From Stachybotrys elegans (taxonomy: Eukaryota; Ascomycota; Sordariomycetes; Hypocreales; Stachybotryaceae), in contig JAGPNK010000037.1 of NCBI GenBank assembly GCA_020746835.1, positions 1-64,000 on the forward strand: DNA of 64,000 bases. Direction: 5' to 3'. Position 1 is the stretch's first letter. Every line of letters starts with the position of its first letter. The notes below the pieces were generated by a model. It made no database searches. It was not told the origin of the DNA and worked only from the letters and a program-made list of their open reading frames with translations. Both the position numbers and the translations under genes were made by a program. Below, one piece after another: positions 48,101 through 59,979 of the stretch.

Positions 48101-51100
48101 GCGTGGCGCAAGGTCCGTCTTGCCTCCAGCTGTCTTGGCCTTTAAAGAGTCTTAGCAGCTTATACTCTTTGAGAGTTGAATTGACTTACTTTCCCACCAA
48201 CCTGGTAGAACACCAAAGAAGTAAAAGGCCAACCAGCCCATGGGAGCTTCAGGCTGTGTAATCTCTGACACAATAAGCTTTCCACCACTGTCACACCCAG
48301 TCAGTATCGTATGCCAGTGATAATGATAGCCTGTACCTACTCCTTGAGAAGACGCCTGACGTTGGTCAAAGTTGCTGGCAGAGAGGGCGTTGCATGCAGA
48401 ACCTAATTGCCGTCAGCCATGTCAGACAAAGGGACTATAGTCTGACTTACATCTGCTGCAATGACAATGTCATAGGACCCGGGACTGAATCCCTGCTCAG
48501 ATATGTTCTTGGTAATGTCGAGCGTGCCGAACTTCATCTTTGGAACGTTGGCAAACTCAACAGATGCCTTTTGTAGAAACAATCCAGAGACATCGGTGAA
48601 ATCATACTGCGAGAACCGAGACAGAGGGCCGTTGGCAGTTTCAACGACGAGAGAATCCAAGGCGCGTTTTGTTGTTGCTCCTGTTCCGGCTCCAATCTCC
48701 AGTACTCTGATGGCAGGGTTCTTGTGCGCCACGGCATCGAGATATCGATGCAGAGGAGCCCAGTAATCCATGTCTCTAGACTGAAGGACGTAGTATTCTG
48801 TAATTAGGTCAGATAGACTCTCGAGGGGATTGATGTTCTCGGAAAGAATATCCATCAGTTGAGCACCAAATTGGACATGAATTTCACCCAGACGATCCAT
48901 AGACGAGATCTGGGTGCACAAAAATTCGAAAGACTCATCGGAAATATACTGAATCCAATCGGGACTAATGTCAGATGGAGGATTCTCCCGTGCTGTAGCA
49001 AGAGTCTTCCGGATCCATGAAAGCTGATGGCGCAGATGAGCTGCTTGCGGCGCAATAGATGCTTCGTCTAACGCTGCCACTGTTCGTGACAGAGACGCAA
49101 GCATGTAGATCTTCAAAAGACGGAACAGCTTGTTAGGATCCATATCAACCTCTTGAGAAAGATCGAACAGGTATTCCTTCACCCCGTTGGTATCCAGAAG
49201 ATCCAGGTCTGGCTCGTAAACCATGTCGTAACACAACCTCTTGATGGGTGATTCGGTCCCTTCATGGCCCTGTTTGTTGGTGACGGACGCCATCTCAACC
49301 CCTTCGGCGCTCAAGGCCCAGGTGCCCCCGTGGGTTCTCGCGGCACGTATCGACGAGCGACACAAGCGTGCAGACTCGATTGAAGTGTGCGCATTGACTA
49401 AAACCACACCCTCGTCCGTAGGTGATTCGAATCGCGTGTTCCATAAAGAAAACCTCTTGATTGATGTTGGTAGCCACGTAGTGTTTGTGTTGATGTCATC
49501 GTAGGCAATAGCAGGAAGTGCTGCCTGGAGAATAGAGTCTAGCGTAGATGGATGAATGAATGCCAGAGTCTCGTGAGAGTCCATATGACCGTTCCATGCT
49601 ACTTCTGCAAGAGAGTTTCCAGCTCCCTTTCGTTGTAGTTTCTTGATACCTTGGAAAACGGGACCGTAGTTGTATCCGTAAGTCGCAAGCCTTGCATAAA
49701 CATCTTCCGAAGAAAGCTCCATACCAGGGGCAACGCCATTCTGATCCATCAGACCTTGCAGAAGACGAAGCTCCGCATCGCTGTTTAGGGAAGTTTCTGC
49801 TTTGACGGAGCCTCTGCATATTTCCAAAAAGTCATCATTGTCGCATGCAAAGAGGACAAACTCCACCCAGTTGTCTTTGCCCGTGGATGCAGGCTCGCAG
49901 TTGCGGAGGCGGAATTGCACTTCAACTTGCTTTCCATCATGTGGAATGACAAGCGGGTTTGAAATGAGAAAGTCCCTGATTCCATATCCTGTAATGGTGA
50001 GACCGGTTGACATGTGGGCGACTGCTTCGATAGCCATGACGCACATGCCAGCGGCGGGGAACAAGATGTCTTTGTGAACCTAGAGACATTAGCTTGATGC
50101 ACTATCCCGATGAGTGGCATTGGCGACTTACCACATGATCCTTCATCCACGGGAGACTGGAGACGCTCAGGTAGTTTCTCCAGCAAGGTTCGAGGGGATT
50201 AAAGTCAGCCACAGGCACGCCCAAAAGCACGTCAAGGTATTGTTCTGACTGCAAACGAACATTCTTGCCTGTTCTCGTCTCCTCCCAGAACCTCTTTGAG
50301 TGGTCAAACGGGTACGGGGGAAGATCTGTCAGCGTTTTCGCAGTCTGCCGGGATGCTGAGTCCATGATATTAGTCTTGCCCACGCTGAATTTACCACCGA
50401 GGCAATATATGGTTCCAGTTGCCCTTAATAGCGAATCCATGCTAGAAAGTTTTCTGTTCAGCAAGGACAAGTAGGCGATGTCTTTGCCTTGAGGCATGGT
50501 GTCTTTGACTGTCTGGCGAATGGGGCCTTGCAAGGTCGAGTGCGGACCAATCTCAACAAAGGCAGAGACCCTGACGCTATCGCGATGACTCAGATCAAGT
50601 TTCTTGCGAATAGTACTCGTAGCATTTGCGCATATCTTGGCAATGGCCGAGGAGAATTTGACGGGAGAGAGCAAGTTGTCTACCCAATATCCGGGCTGAA
50701 GGAGCTTGTCTCGAGAGATTATGTGCCCCGTAACGGATGAGACCATGGATGCATAAAACGGGAGCTTGTCTCCTGGTGTCAAATTTCCCACAGAGTCATG
50801 GTAGAGAGATGAGATAGCCTTCATGTGTTGACTGTGGTAGGCCACTGGGACCTTGAGCGATCGGTTGAAGATCCCGTCCCGGTCAAGAAGGCTCTTGACC
50901 ACCTCAACCAGATCAACATCTCCCGCAAGCGTGATACTCTCCGTGCTGTTGATGCAAGCCACAGATAATGTGCCTCCCGGTCTTGTGGCAAGGGCTTCAG
51001 CGATGTAGGGACGAACAGCCGACTCAGCAAGAGCCACGGCGACCATGGTGCCCTTGGGGGCCTCGACAGAGTTGGCAAGTTTACTGCACCAAAGACCACG

Positions 51101-53477
51101 GTAGTAGCTCAGCTTCCACGCGGATTCCTGACTGAGTGCGCCAATTGAGAACGCAGCTGCTATCTCGCCACTTGAGTGCCCAACAGCCGTCGCCGGATAG
51201 ATGCCGAATGAACGCAAGAGCTCCACCAAGGCCACCTGCAGGATTGTGCAAAGTGGCTGCGCATATTGGGGCTCGTTGATGTTAACAGCCACCTCTGCCG
51301 GCTCAAGTATATCTATTCAATGTTAGCATTTGCCAAGCAGGACTCCGGAATAGTGGCATACCTAAAGCCTTCCACGGGCAATCAAGTCCGCCAAGGATCT
51401 CATCGGCATCCAGCACGCTCTTCCGAAAGGTTGCGTACTTGAGAAGTCCTCTTCCCATGCCGAGCCACTGAGCGCCCTGCCCGGTGAAGACAAAGCATAA
51501 ATTCGATTCGCTATTCACGGCTTGAGTCGAAGGAGATGCAAGCCCTTCGAGGAGCTGTGAAACAGAGTCGGCTACTACGAATGTTCGCCACGAGTAATTC
51601 TCACGACCACTGTTCAGCGTGTGTGCCAAATCGTCGAGATTGGTAGCATCGTTCGCGGTCAGATATTCCTTGTAACTGCTGAGCATACGCTCGAGGGCTG
51701 GCTTCTCATCAGCAGACCACACAAAGAGCCTCTTTCTAGCGGACTGCTCCAGCTTATGCACACCATTCGTTGTGCCGTTTGTTTGTTCGAGATGATAGCC
51801 AGGTGATGTGTCGACGCAATGATGGCCAGACAAGTGACGCGACTCGAGGTAGTGGAGTGCATCGTCTAGAACTGCATGTGCATTTGTGCCTCCAAAACCG
51901 AACGAGTTTACTGATGCACGACGCAGCCCGGATGAAGGCCACACAGTGGGACTCAGAGGGAACTATAGAGTATTAGAAGAGTTCTCTTTGCTTATAAAAG
52001 TCGAGGAGAAACACTTACCTTTAGCTTCCAGAATTCCGCATCAATATCGCCGTTAACTTCACCAAGATTAGCGATAGGAGGGATTATTCCCTTCTCAAGG
52101 ACCATAATGGCTTTGATGATGCCAGCAATTCCTGCTGCACCTTCGAGGTGTCCAATGTTGGCCTTTACGCTCCCTCTTTTGATCGGTTAGTGCTTGCCGT
52201 AGGACGTTCAGTGATAAAAGATTACACATACACATGCATGGGATCTTGGCGGGTTCCCGCCGAGAAGAAGGCCTGACCGATAGCCGTAGCCTCCAGGGGA
52301 TCTCCAACCGAGGTGCCTGTTCCGTGGGCCTCAAAGTAGTGCGTGTCCTTCATATCAAGGCCCCGCCTCAGGTACGCATCTTGTATCAGTTGCAGCTGCC
52401 CGTCTTTGCTGGGGTGTGCGAGGGCTGTTTGGCCATTCTGATTCGTGGCCGTTGATCTAATCACGGCCCGTATTGTGTTGCCGTCTCTTATGGCTGCTTC
52501 TACCGGCTTGATGATCAAGGCTCCGAAGCCTTCACCACGACCGTACCCGTTGGCACGATTGTCGAAGCTGTGACACACACCGTCGGGCGAGAGGAACCCC
52601 AGGGTTGAGAGGGACAGGAATAAGTCGGGTGTCAGCAAAAGATTGCAACCCGTCACGATTCCCTTTTGATGTCAGACAAAATTCGGACGACCGTACACTT
52701 TTACTCACCATTGAAGAAGAGCCTTCTCTAATAGATTGGCACGCCATGTCCAAGGCCACTAAACTACTCGAACACGCAGTGTCGATTGTGACACTGGCAC
52801 CACTTAGGTCAAAGAAGGTGCTGATTCGATTTGAGAGCATGCACGCAGCCAGTCCTGTAGCCGCGTATTTCGGCTGCTTCTCTGGATCTCTGGCCACTCC
52901 CCATGTGTAATCTGCGGTAAAGCATCCGGTGTGGACGGACGTGTTTGTTCCTCGAACATCCTGCATGGGTATGCCAGCTAATTCATGTCAGTATGCATAC
53001 GCGTGCCGAGAGTCTAGCATGTTACCGTTTTCAAGAGCTCTGTAAACAATCTCGAGGAGGATCCGCTGCTGGGGATCCGTTCCTACTGCTTCTTCCGGGC
53101 TCATGCCAAAGAAGCTGGCGTCAAAAGTGCCGATATCCCTTTCGATGAAGCATGCTTTCTGAGGCGATATCTATATGCAAATACTTAGCGTTAAGAAAAT
53201 TATGCAAATCGTGGCGGGGGCTCACAGTTCTGTTGGTAGAGCTACTCGACGAGTGATACCGACTGCTACTGAGTCTATCATCAGGAAATTGGGATGCTGT
53301 ATTCTTCCCTTCCAGAATGAGGCGCCAGAACGAATCCTCGCATCGCGCTTCGGGAAAGTCGAACGAGAAGCCTACTATGGCAATGTCGGAGGAAACATCT
53401 TTGTCAACGAGGTCAGGAGTCTGCGCATGAGAGTGGCTAGCTCCGTTCAACCGCCGCCGCTTCGTGTCAGGATTCAT
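45116..53477 (-). CDS. Highly reducing polyketide synthase (KS-AT-DH-MT-ER-KR-ACP)
   Basis: Multi-exon gene, about 2600 residues. KS (about 53400-52030): [11 protein letters not shown] with the active cysteine, [12 protein letters not shown] and NIGHLEG with the two histidines. AT (about 51500-50400): [12 protein letters not shown] and [13 protein letters not shown] (from about 50190): the [14 protein letters not shown] site and HPSTLDS aspartate. MT (about 48730): [16 protein letters not shown], the SAM loop. ER (about 47000): [20 protein letters not shown] (about 46300-45780): [11 protein letters not shown] and [19 protein letters not shown] (about 45260): [13 protein letters not shown]. 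All domains look intact, so it should make a methylated, largely reduced chain from malonyl-CoA. No thioesterase or reductase follows the ACP, so release must be in trans. The early exon joins are 53226-53477, 53026-53170, 52709-52978, 52226-52662, 52019-52175, 51362-51962, 50132-51312 and 48451-50081. Confidence 0.93.
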
Positions 53478-54009
53478 TCTCAGAAGTGGTGCTCAAATTA
53501 TGACATTCAAGAAGTGATGAGGAAGTTGAACACCGGTAGCCAAAGCGACACCGCCTTTCCCTTTCATGATGTTTCTTGCTTGCTCCTCTCTCTCCGAGAC
53601 GGCCTCGCTTATTGTGCATGAACTCCGTCACTAGCCCACTAAATGGAGTTTGCTTCCGGATCAAGCCGCAAGTATTAGTAGCTTGCGTTACATTGCATCT
53701 CGGTGTTGGTCGGCGCAAGGAGGCCTTAGTTGCGTCACGTGTGGAGCTTGACCAGAATATCAACATGTTGGGGTTCTTATCTGTGCAAGGGCCGTATGAA
53801 TATGCCGACCAGGATGCTGGATGGGTCAGGTGCCTAAACCGAGGTGCCTTGTAGAGCTCATGTACAGGTACATATCTTCCCGTAGATGGTAATGCACATG
53901 TACGGCTCGAATTTGAGTCTTTCTTGCTCTCAAAAGATTTTTCCTCTTTAATGAAAACTGAATGAGAGGCCAAGAGTTGTGATAGAACTCAGCAAACACG
54001 AGCATTACG
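53478..54009. promoter_or_regulatory. Divergent promoter, PKS/FSH1 hydrolase
   Basis: 532 bases between the two start codons. It contains one CACGTG E-box at 53736-53741 within a TGCGTCACGTG context. Co-expression of synthase and hydrolase is expected from the layout but not shown. Confidence 0.5.
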
Positions 54010-54849
54010 ATGAGGTTCCTGTGCTTGCATGGCTCAGGAGCCAATTCGCAAGGAGGTGACAGCCTGGTCTTGCAGATTGACTGCGCCGGCTAACATTTGT
54101 AGGTCATGGAAACCCAGACAGGTCGGTTTCATACCCGAGACAATCAATGCTAATGCTGACCTCTTGGCGTTGGAAGCGGCTATACGATATGAGCTTGGAG
54201 ACAAGCATAGCTATGAGTTCGTCGAGGGCACGATATCCAGGGAGATGGCACCCGAGTTCAAAGGAATGGCGGCGCCCGACGAGGATTTCTTCAGTTACGT
54301 CGACCCTGAGAATCTGGACACTTCTTTGAAAGCCCTCGGCTATCTCGACGCTTACATAGAAGCTGAAGGCCCCTTTGACGGAGTCATGGCTTTTTCTCAG
54401 GGCGCACTCCTGATAATGACATACCTCGCACAAAAGGCTTTTCAGGGTTCTGCGTCGCCATTTAAGTGTGCCATCATCTTTTCTGTGAGGGATGCCTATG
54501 ATCCACGACTCCTCGAACAAGGCAAACTGCAGAATCTAACCCCCGAGACGAGCGGGGAGATAATTCAAATTCCAACCGCCCACATCTGTAAGACTTTGAC
54601 CAGCCCCAGTGACGCAACATTGTCAAAGCAGGGCAATCGCTGACTTTCGCAGGGGGGGCCAATGATGATAGCATAAATGCATCAGCTGTGATGGAGCTCT
54701 GTTCTTTGAGCGAGAGGGAGGTGTTTGTACACGAAGGAGGACATATTATCCCTGGCGTGGGTATGGCTGATGCGTTGAAAAGCTGTGTACGCGTAATCCA
54801 AAGAGTCATTACGAAAGCCGAACGGTTGCCAGCGGGTGGTGATCATTAA
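54010..54849 (+). CDS. FSH1/LovG-like serine hydrolase, probable polyketide release enzyme
   Basis: The family start MRFLCLHGSGANSQ is at 54010-54051. VMETQT, AAIRYELGD and SYEFVEGT follow after two introns. The nucleophile elbow is GVMAFSQGA, the probable acid lies in WGANDDS after the last intron (54592-54654), and the base is in HEGGHIIPG. The family includes LovG, which releases the product of an HR-PKS in lovastatin synthesis. Its position head-to-head with a thioesterase-less HR-PKS makes that job likely. Oddity: the first intron has no GT donor that keeps the frame. The nearest, at 54056, leaves four extra bases. The gene may use a non-canonical donor, be damaged, or start later; an open frame from 54029 lacks the LCLHG strand. 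Confidence 0.75.
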
Positions 54850-56182
54850 AGACAAAAACAAAATGGGGACTTGGGTCAGATCACTGTCATAGCCAGAGCA
54901 AATACATTTTGGAGGCTCTTGAGGTTCTGGCATTTGTTGATGATCAAATGTTGGGACAGCCGCATCAGCCAGTCAAAGTCCACATGTCAAACAAGGATAC
55001 TTTACACCAGATTCACTTCAATGATCTCGCGCCCCAGGCGAGTTGACCACTGACAGTTGCGGGGTGCAACGACTTGGCTCTGAGGGCACAGGCCAGTTCG
55101 CAGCATCAGATCGGGATGACTTTCTTGGCAGTGATGCCATGGGCTCTTCATATATCCCGAGTACCTAGTCTCCGTACTCTATACACCGAAGGTACATGGC
55201 TTGCAGGGCTGTCAACCCAGTATCGCAGTTGTAGAGCCCGTGGCAGAATTCCCGATCTCTGCTCCGAGTAAACCCTGCCAACTTCCCTAACTTGAATTGG
55301 GAGGCCCTCGCCCCGACTTCGGCGATTGTGAAACTTGTACAGGTATGGTGAACCTCGTCGATCATAAAAGGTCAATACACCGAACTGTCAACAGATATCG
55401 CTCGAGGGGCTGGTGGTCTTGGCCAGCAAATAGGCTCCCATAACACAAGCCGGTATATCCACCACACTGTGGACTGGACAGGGGCGGGAAAACCCATGTG
55501 TCTTATGCGGTCATGGGACGACTTCTTATGGTGCATCCAACGGCCTTCCTATTTTGTTTGCTCTTACTACGCTGCTCCGCCTTTGGCTGAGTCTACGCTG
55601 ACAAAGGGTAACTCCGGCATCCTGGTCGTGGGTCCTCAAAGGAGCGCATGCCTGTAAGAAGAGGGACTTTGGTGAAATCACCATCCCTTTACTGCGCGCG
55701 ACCAGCCTCATCGCCGACGGAAAAGCTTGTAAAACGCCACCGGATCCTTCGAGATGTGGGATTGTCGATCAACGGAGCTGATAGGAGGCGTAGATGTTTG
55801 TACCTGTGGGGGATCGCGGCCTTTCTTACGGAGTACCGAGGCTAAAGTCAGTGTGTGGACCCCAAAGTCAGCGTCGATGGAGGAGTTATCCGTACTGTCA
55901 CAGCTAGATGACAAGCAAACCCTGTTTATCTGGTAGGCTACCAGACCAACACGCCATCTGCGATCTCCAATCAACAGATTGTGGTCTTTCTCCTATCACA
56001 CACGGCGCCGGGGAAAATGACTTGTGGGACATGGTCGACCGATAAGATTGAGGAGACACATGCCACAAGTCGTTTGGCACGTGTGTTGTCGGATCCCTTG
56101 CACAGAATATGTGGTAAATCGTGTTTCACATTGAACAACTAACCCTTTTGTAGCCATTTAACACCCGTCTATCTATTTGTAT
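54850..56182. pseudogene. Possible decayed coding region
   Basis: No intact gene, but a clean rightward frame from about 54872 to 55047 reads as protein-like sequence (words KYILEALEVLAFVDDQMLG, VKVHMSNKDTLHQIHFND) and stops at a TGA near 55045. Another short protein-like stretch in a different frame (GSEGTGQFAASDRDDFLGSD) lies near 55089-55160, and a third (TVDWTGAGKP) near 55466. Scattered frames with stops between suggest a broken gene. I cannot assign the family. It might be a lost cluster enzyme. Confidence 0.4.
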
Positions 56183-57456
56183 CTATAGTGGCCGATTCGT
56201 CTCATAGTCAGATGTCCGTGGTTCGTCTTGAGGCCCCGTTTGAAGGAGGTCTCGCATCGACTCTTGCGAGCGAGTTACTGGCTTACGTAGGGTCGGTGGC
56301 GGGCTACCAGCTCGCACAGAGTCCATCGGGTAGACTTCTGTGGTAACGCGGGAGCTCTTGGCCGACCGACTACTCATGTACTGCCTGGATGAAGAAAAGA
56401 AATACTGGAGAGATTGGGTTGCGGCGCTCAGCGATTTCCGAATGGGTTTGTAGACTGGTAGCGAGGCGCAAAGAACAGCCGATGCAATGTGAATCACAGT
56501 CCATAGTTCAGAACCTGCAAGATCGACTAGAGATTGTTAATACGGTAGGTGAATCCGTTTATAGACTTTCGACGTACCAAATCTTCCTTCGGGTTGGTAC
56601 GTGTAGTAGACACGAAGGATATTTGTGATGATGGAGCTGGCGACATGTCAGCAATTACTAAAAGAAGGTTGCAATGTAGTACTTACAACCAGCCGAGGAG
56701 GAAGATTCCCGAGACAAGCAGCTTGGTCCGATGATTGGTCTGGAGGAAATAGGTTCCAATCATCGGGAGGATTATGATGCAGACATCAATCACAATCTCA
56801 ACAACCCCAGCAATAAGGAAGAGAAGGTTGAAGTTGAGGCATTCGCCATCCTCATAGTTGGTCCAGAAACTCTCAATAGGCCGACAGTGAACTAGATTGG
56901 TGACTTCGACGCCAATAAACCACGCCGTTGAGATGCCTATCAAGATGTTGGAGGCCAGTTGGTACCGGGGCGTTGAGAATATGCGCCTGTATAGCAGCAA
57001 AATGGCAATCTTGATGGCGTATACCACAAAGAAAGATATCGTTAGAGCCACAAAAATGGACTAGAAGTCGGTGTGAGATACCAAGAAGCTGCATGAAAGA
57101 GAGGATGCGGGAATTACTGACCCTTAGGAATGTCTCCAAGCTTCTTCTCAGCTCGGGATCGTCAGCGACTTGGAGTTGCTCGTTTATTTCTCCTATCGTT
57201 GCGCCATCTCTGCTTCCATGTATGATACCTGCCAAGTGTGAGTCTAAAGGGAGCAAGCAGACGAAAGGCTCGTCATATCCGTACCCCAAACCAAGGCAAT
57301 TTCGCCGCCGATGAAGCTCAAGAGCGTGATCAAGATCCACAAGTCGTCGCCGTGGAAGCCAGCCTTCAGCGTGTACTTGCACCAGAAGCGCAACGCGACA
57401 GCCACGATAGAAATGACATTGCAGACAATGAGAGGTGTGATGCGCCCTACATTCAT
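56183..57456 (-). CDS. Rhodopsin-like (PTH11-related) fungal membrane protein
   Basis: I start at 57456 (MNVGRITPLIVC), which opens straight into a membrane helix. An upstream in-frame ATG at 57582 would add 42 basic residues. Then come YTLKAGFHGDDLWILITLL, a soluble loop with IHGSRDGATIG, IAILLLYRRIF, ILIGISTAWFIGVEVTNLVHC and further helices. The last exon (56183 to about 56515) holds TVIHIASAVLCASLPVYKPI and a serine-rich tail. This is the fungal rhodopsin-domain family without a CFEM module. Such proteins often occur in or near secondary-metabolite clusters with unknown roles. It is divergent from the FAD monooxygenase. Confidence 0.8.
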
Positions 57457-58206
57457 CTTGGCGGGAGGTTTTGATGCACGAGTGTTGCTTGCCAAGATTC
57501 GCCTGCGCCAACATACAGCGAAGCGAGCGCGGGGGTATTGAAGAAGAAAACCTAGGCCGTCGCGTGGGCAGCTGGCACACATTCACATACATAGGTGACG
57601 AGGGACAGGGGCGGATAATGAATGCCGACAGACGCTGGGGGCTGAAATGTGCCGATCGACCCTGCCATGCGCCTCCCAGATGAGGTGGATGGAGAGGGAA
57701 TTACTCGAAAAATCCTCCCGAGTCCAAGACTGCAAATCAAGCAGCACGCGGGCGTACGGAAGAGGCGAGGCAGGGCCAGGGTGGGTTACATTTACAACAA
57801 GAGTACGGGGTACGGAGTATAGTCATACTGGAGGTTTCCGTGGGTCGTCCTGCACAACCAGGCTTGGCAAATCCCACAAGACGGCCGACGTGGGCTTGAA
57901 CGGCAAGGTGTGGCGGCAAGGTGCGGGCGGGAGAGGCTTGCAGTAGCTTGTGGGCTGGTGTGTGTGAACAGAGTTGTTGCAAGAGGGACATTATGTTTCT
58001 ATTATTAGGTTTGCGATGGCTGTCTGTGGAGATTCTTATCAAGCTCAGGGATGAAAGCTGCCCCTCATCAGTCGTCAGTTGGTTGTTGTCCGTTAATCAG
58101 TCTCTTTGCAACAGCAGTACCGGCTAGCTCGGATCCTCCAGCTTCAAGCGCTTCAAGGCATCTCGCGCTCTTCCCGCAGCTCTGATATGCATCGCGCGCA
58201 GTCAAA
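57457..58206. promoter_or_regulatory. Divergent region, rhodopsin-like gene/FAD monooxygenase
   Basis: 750 bases without a gene. TTCAAGCG is at 58143-58150, the reverse complement of the 8-bp unit CGCTTGAA, and overlaps a small palindromic GCTTCAAGCGCTTCAAG stretch about 60 bases before the monooxygenase start. Confidence 0.4.
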
Positions 58207-59599
58207 ATGACCAAGTCCATCGTTGTCGTATGTCAGCACTTGATCTCTTCCTCCGCCTGTTGCGGGTCGAGGGAGCATGGGTCTGAGGGAATGCTAACAA
58301 GTCCAGGTCGGGGGTTCCCTGGCAGGGCTGATGCACGGCCTCCAATTGAAGCGCGAGGGTAACAATGTCACGATCCTCGAACGCGAGCCCGTCTCGGAAC
58401 GATCAAGCCATGCCGCCGGCATAGGCTACAAGGCCGGCGTTGAGGAGATACTCAGGAAATACGACGACACTGGCTTGAAGACGTGCTTCACCACCGAGAA
58501 CCTGCACTTTGCCTATCGCCGATGGCCCAATGCCTACAAAGCCAAGCTCAAGTACCAATTGACCAGTTGGGGTCTCTTGTATCGCGTCCTCCGAGCCAAC
58601 TTTGATGGATTGGTGTCCAACGCGTGTCCTAGTCCTCCGCCACCTCGCGCCACGGACGGACAGGCAGCATACTTGACGGGGAAACAGGTCCACGACATAA
58701 CGTATTCGGACGACACGATGGAAGTGCATTTCACCGATACGAGCAGCGGCAAAGCAGATTCGATCACGGCCGACCTCGTCATCGGCGCCGACGGCGTTCA
58801 TTCAACAGTCCGCGAGATTGTCAAGGCCACAGCGACAAAGCAGTACTCTGGCTATGTGTCCTGGAGAGGCACAGTCACGGAAAAAGAGCTGACTGAGTCT
58901 ACCGCAAGGTACTTCACCAACGGCCTCGCATTCGACGTGATGAGCCGATCGTACATGATATGGTAAGTCTTGGGATTCGCACTGTGGCATTCACCCTGAC
59001 CAACACTTGCTCGCAGCTACGTGATCCCGACAGATGATGGCTGCTTTGACCCAGGCGAACGTCTCATCAATTGGGTATGGTATTACAATGTCGCCGAAGG
59101 CTCCCCGGAGATGAAGGAGTTGATGACAGCAAGCGACGGTCGAATGCGCTCCATGACTGTCCCCCAAGGGCTTGTCTCCCTGCCAGTGTGGGAAAAGGTA
59201 CGCGCCACCAACACACCACGGATGGCCACTCCCTTTGCCGAGCTTCTCAACAAGACCAGCCAGACGTTTGTGACAAAGGTGAATGACGTTCTCTGCACGA
59301 CAGCTTGCTACTTTGGCGGGCGGGTCATCCTCGTTGGTGACGCCATGGCGACGTTCCGGCCGCATGTGGCGCTCTCAACGGAGCAAGCAGCGCAGCAGTG
59401 CATATGGATGGGAGACGTCACAAGAGGCAGTAGTACGATGCAGGAATGGGAGCGCCATGTGTCCATCTTCGCGAAGCGCATCTACCTGCTAAGCAGACTG
59501 GTGGGGGAGTTTGGGCAGGGATCAGTATTCTCCTTCCTACGCAGTGTCTTTAGCTATTTGAGCTTCATGGTCAGACTGAAGTTCAAGCTCAAGCTGTAA
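58207..59599 (+). CDS. FAD-dependent aromatic-type monooxygenase
   Basis: Three exons (introns 58228-58306 and 58963-59016) give 419 residues. The N-terminal FAD motif VVVGGSLAGL is split by intron 1. ITADLVIGADGVHSTVRE is the DG motif and RVILVGDAMATFRPH the GD motif. GERLINWVWYYN marks the branch related to 2,6-dihydroxypyridine and 6-hydroxynicotinate monooxygenases. It would hydroxylate or decarboxylatively oxidise a small ring compound with NAD(P)H and O2. A basic C-terminal tail could touch membranes. Its place between the rhodopsin-like gene and the exporter, near the PKS, suggests a tailoring role. Confidence 0.87.
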
Positions 59600-59979
59600 T
59601 TGTTATACCCTTCATACTGTTCACATTACTGTAGATGATAATGAAACACCGAGTTTGCGTCTCCAAGCTGACGGCCTCCGGCGCCTACATGATTCGGCTC
59701 AAAAGTTCCAGTGACAAGGATTGCGTTATCTGTTATTTACTGGGTGATGTTACATCGTCCCGTTTTTACGAGACGTGGACATGCAGCCAACACTGCCCAG
59801 GGACATGCAGACGGAGCTCTCCCTTCTTGGCTTATCTGCCGAGGTCTCTCCACATTGCCTTCCCACCGCTCTTGCGTGCTCTTTTGAACTCCATGGTGGC
59901 GACTGCTTACGGCCGGCTTCAACGCCAACACTTGGCATCTAACTCTTGCCTTTTTCCTCTGACGAGGGTGCGCTGCACC
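59600..59979. promoter_or_regulatory. Upstream region of the MFS exporter
   Basis: 380 bases between the monooxygenase stop and the chosen MFS start. The frame stays open upstream from 59635, but that part looks non-coding. The ATG at 59980 is followed by the polar cytosolic tail expected for the family. Confidence 0.45.

Noticed and set aside
50060..50140. DH site reads [10 protein letters not shown] with K where G is often found
   Set aside because: This position varies among HR-PKSs, and the catalytic histidine, the proline and the HPSTLDS aspartate are present. I do not treat it as a defect.
52663..52708. Apparent frame change inside the PKS ketosynthase after the GSSSM segment
   Set aside because: A clean 46-base intron (GTGAGT donor, AAAAG acceptor) joins ATG to GGAATCGTGACGGG in frame and restores [13 protein letters not shown], so the KS is intact.
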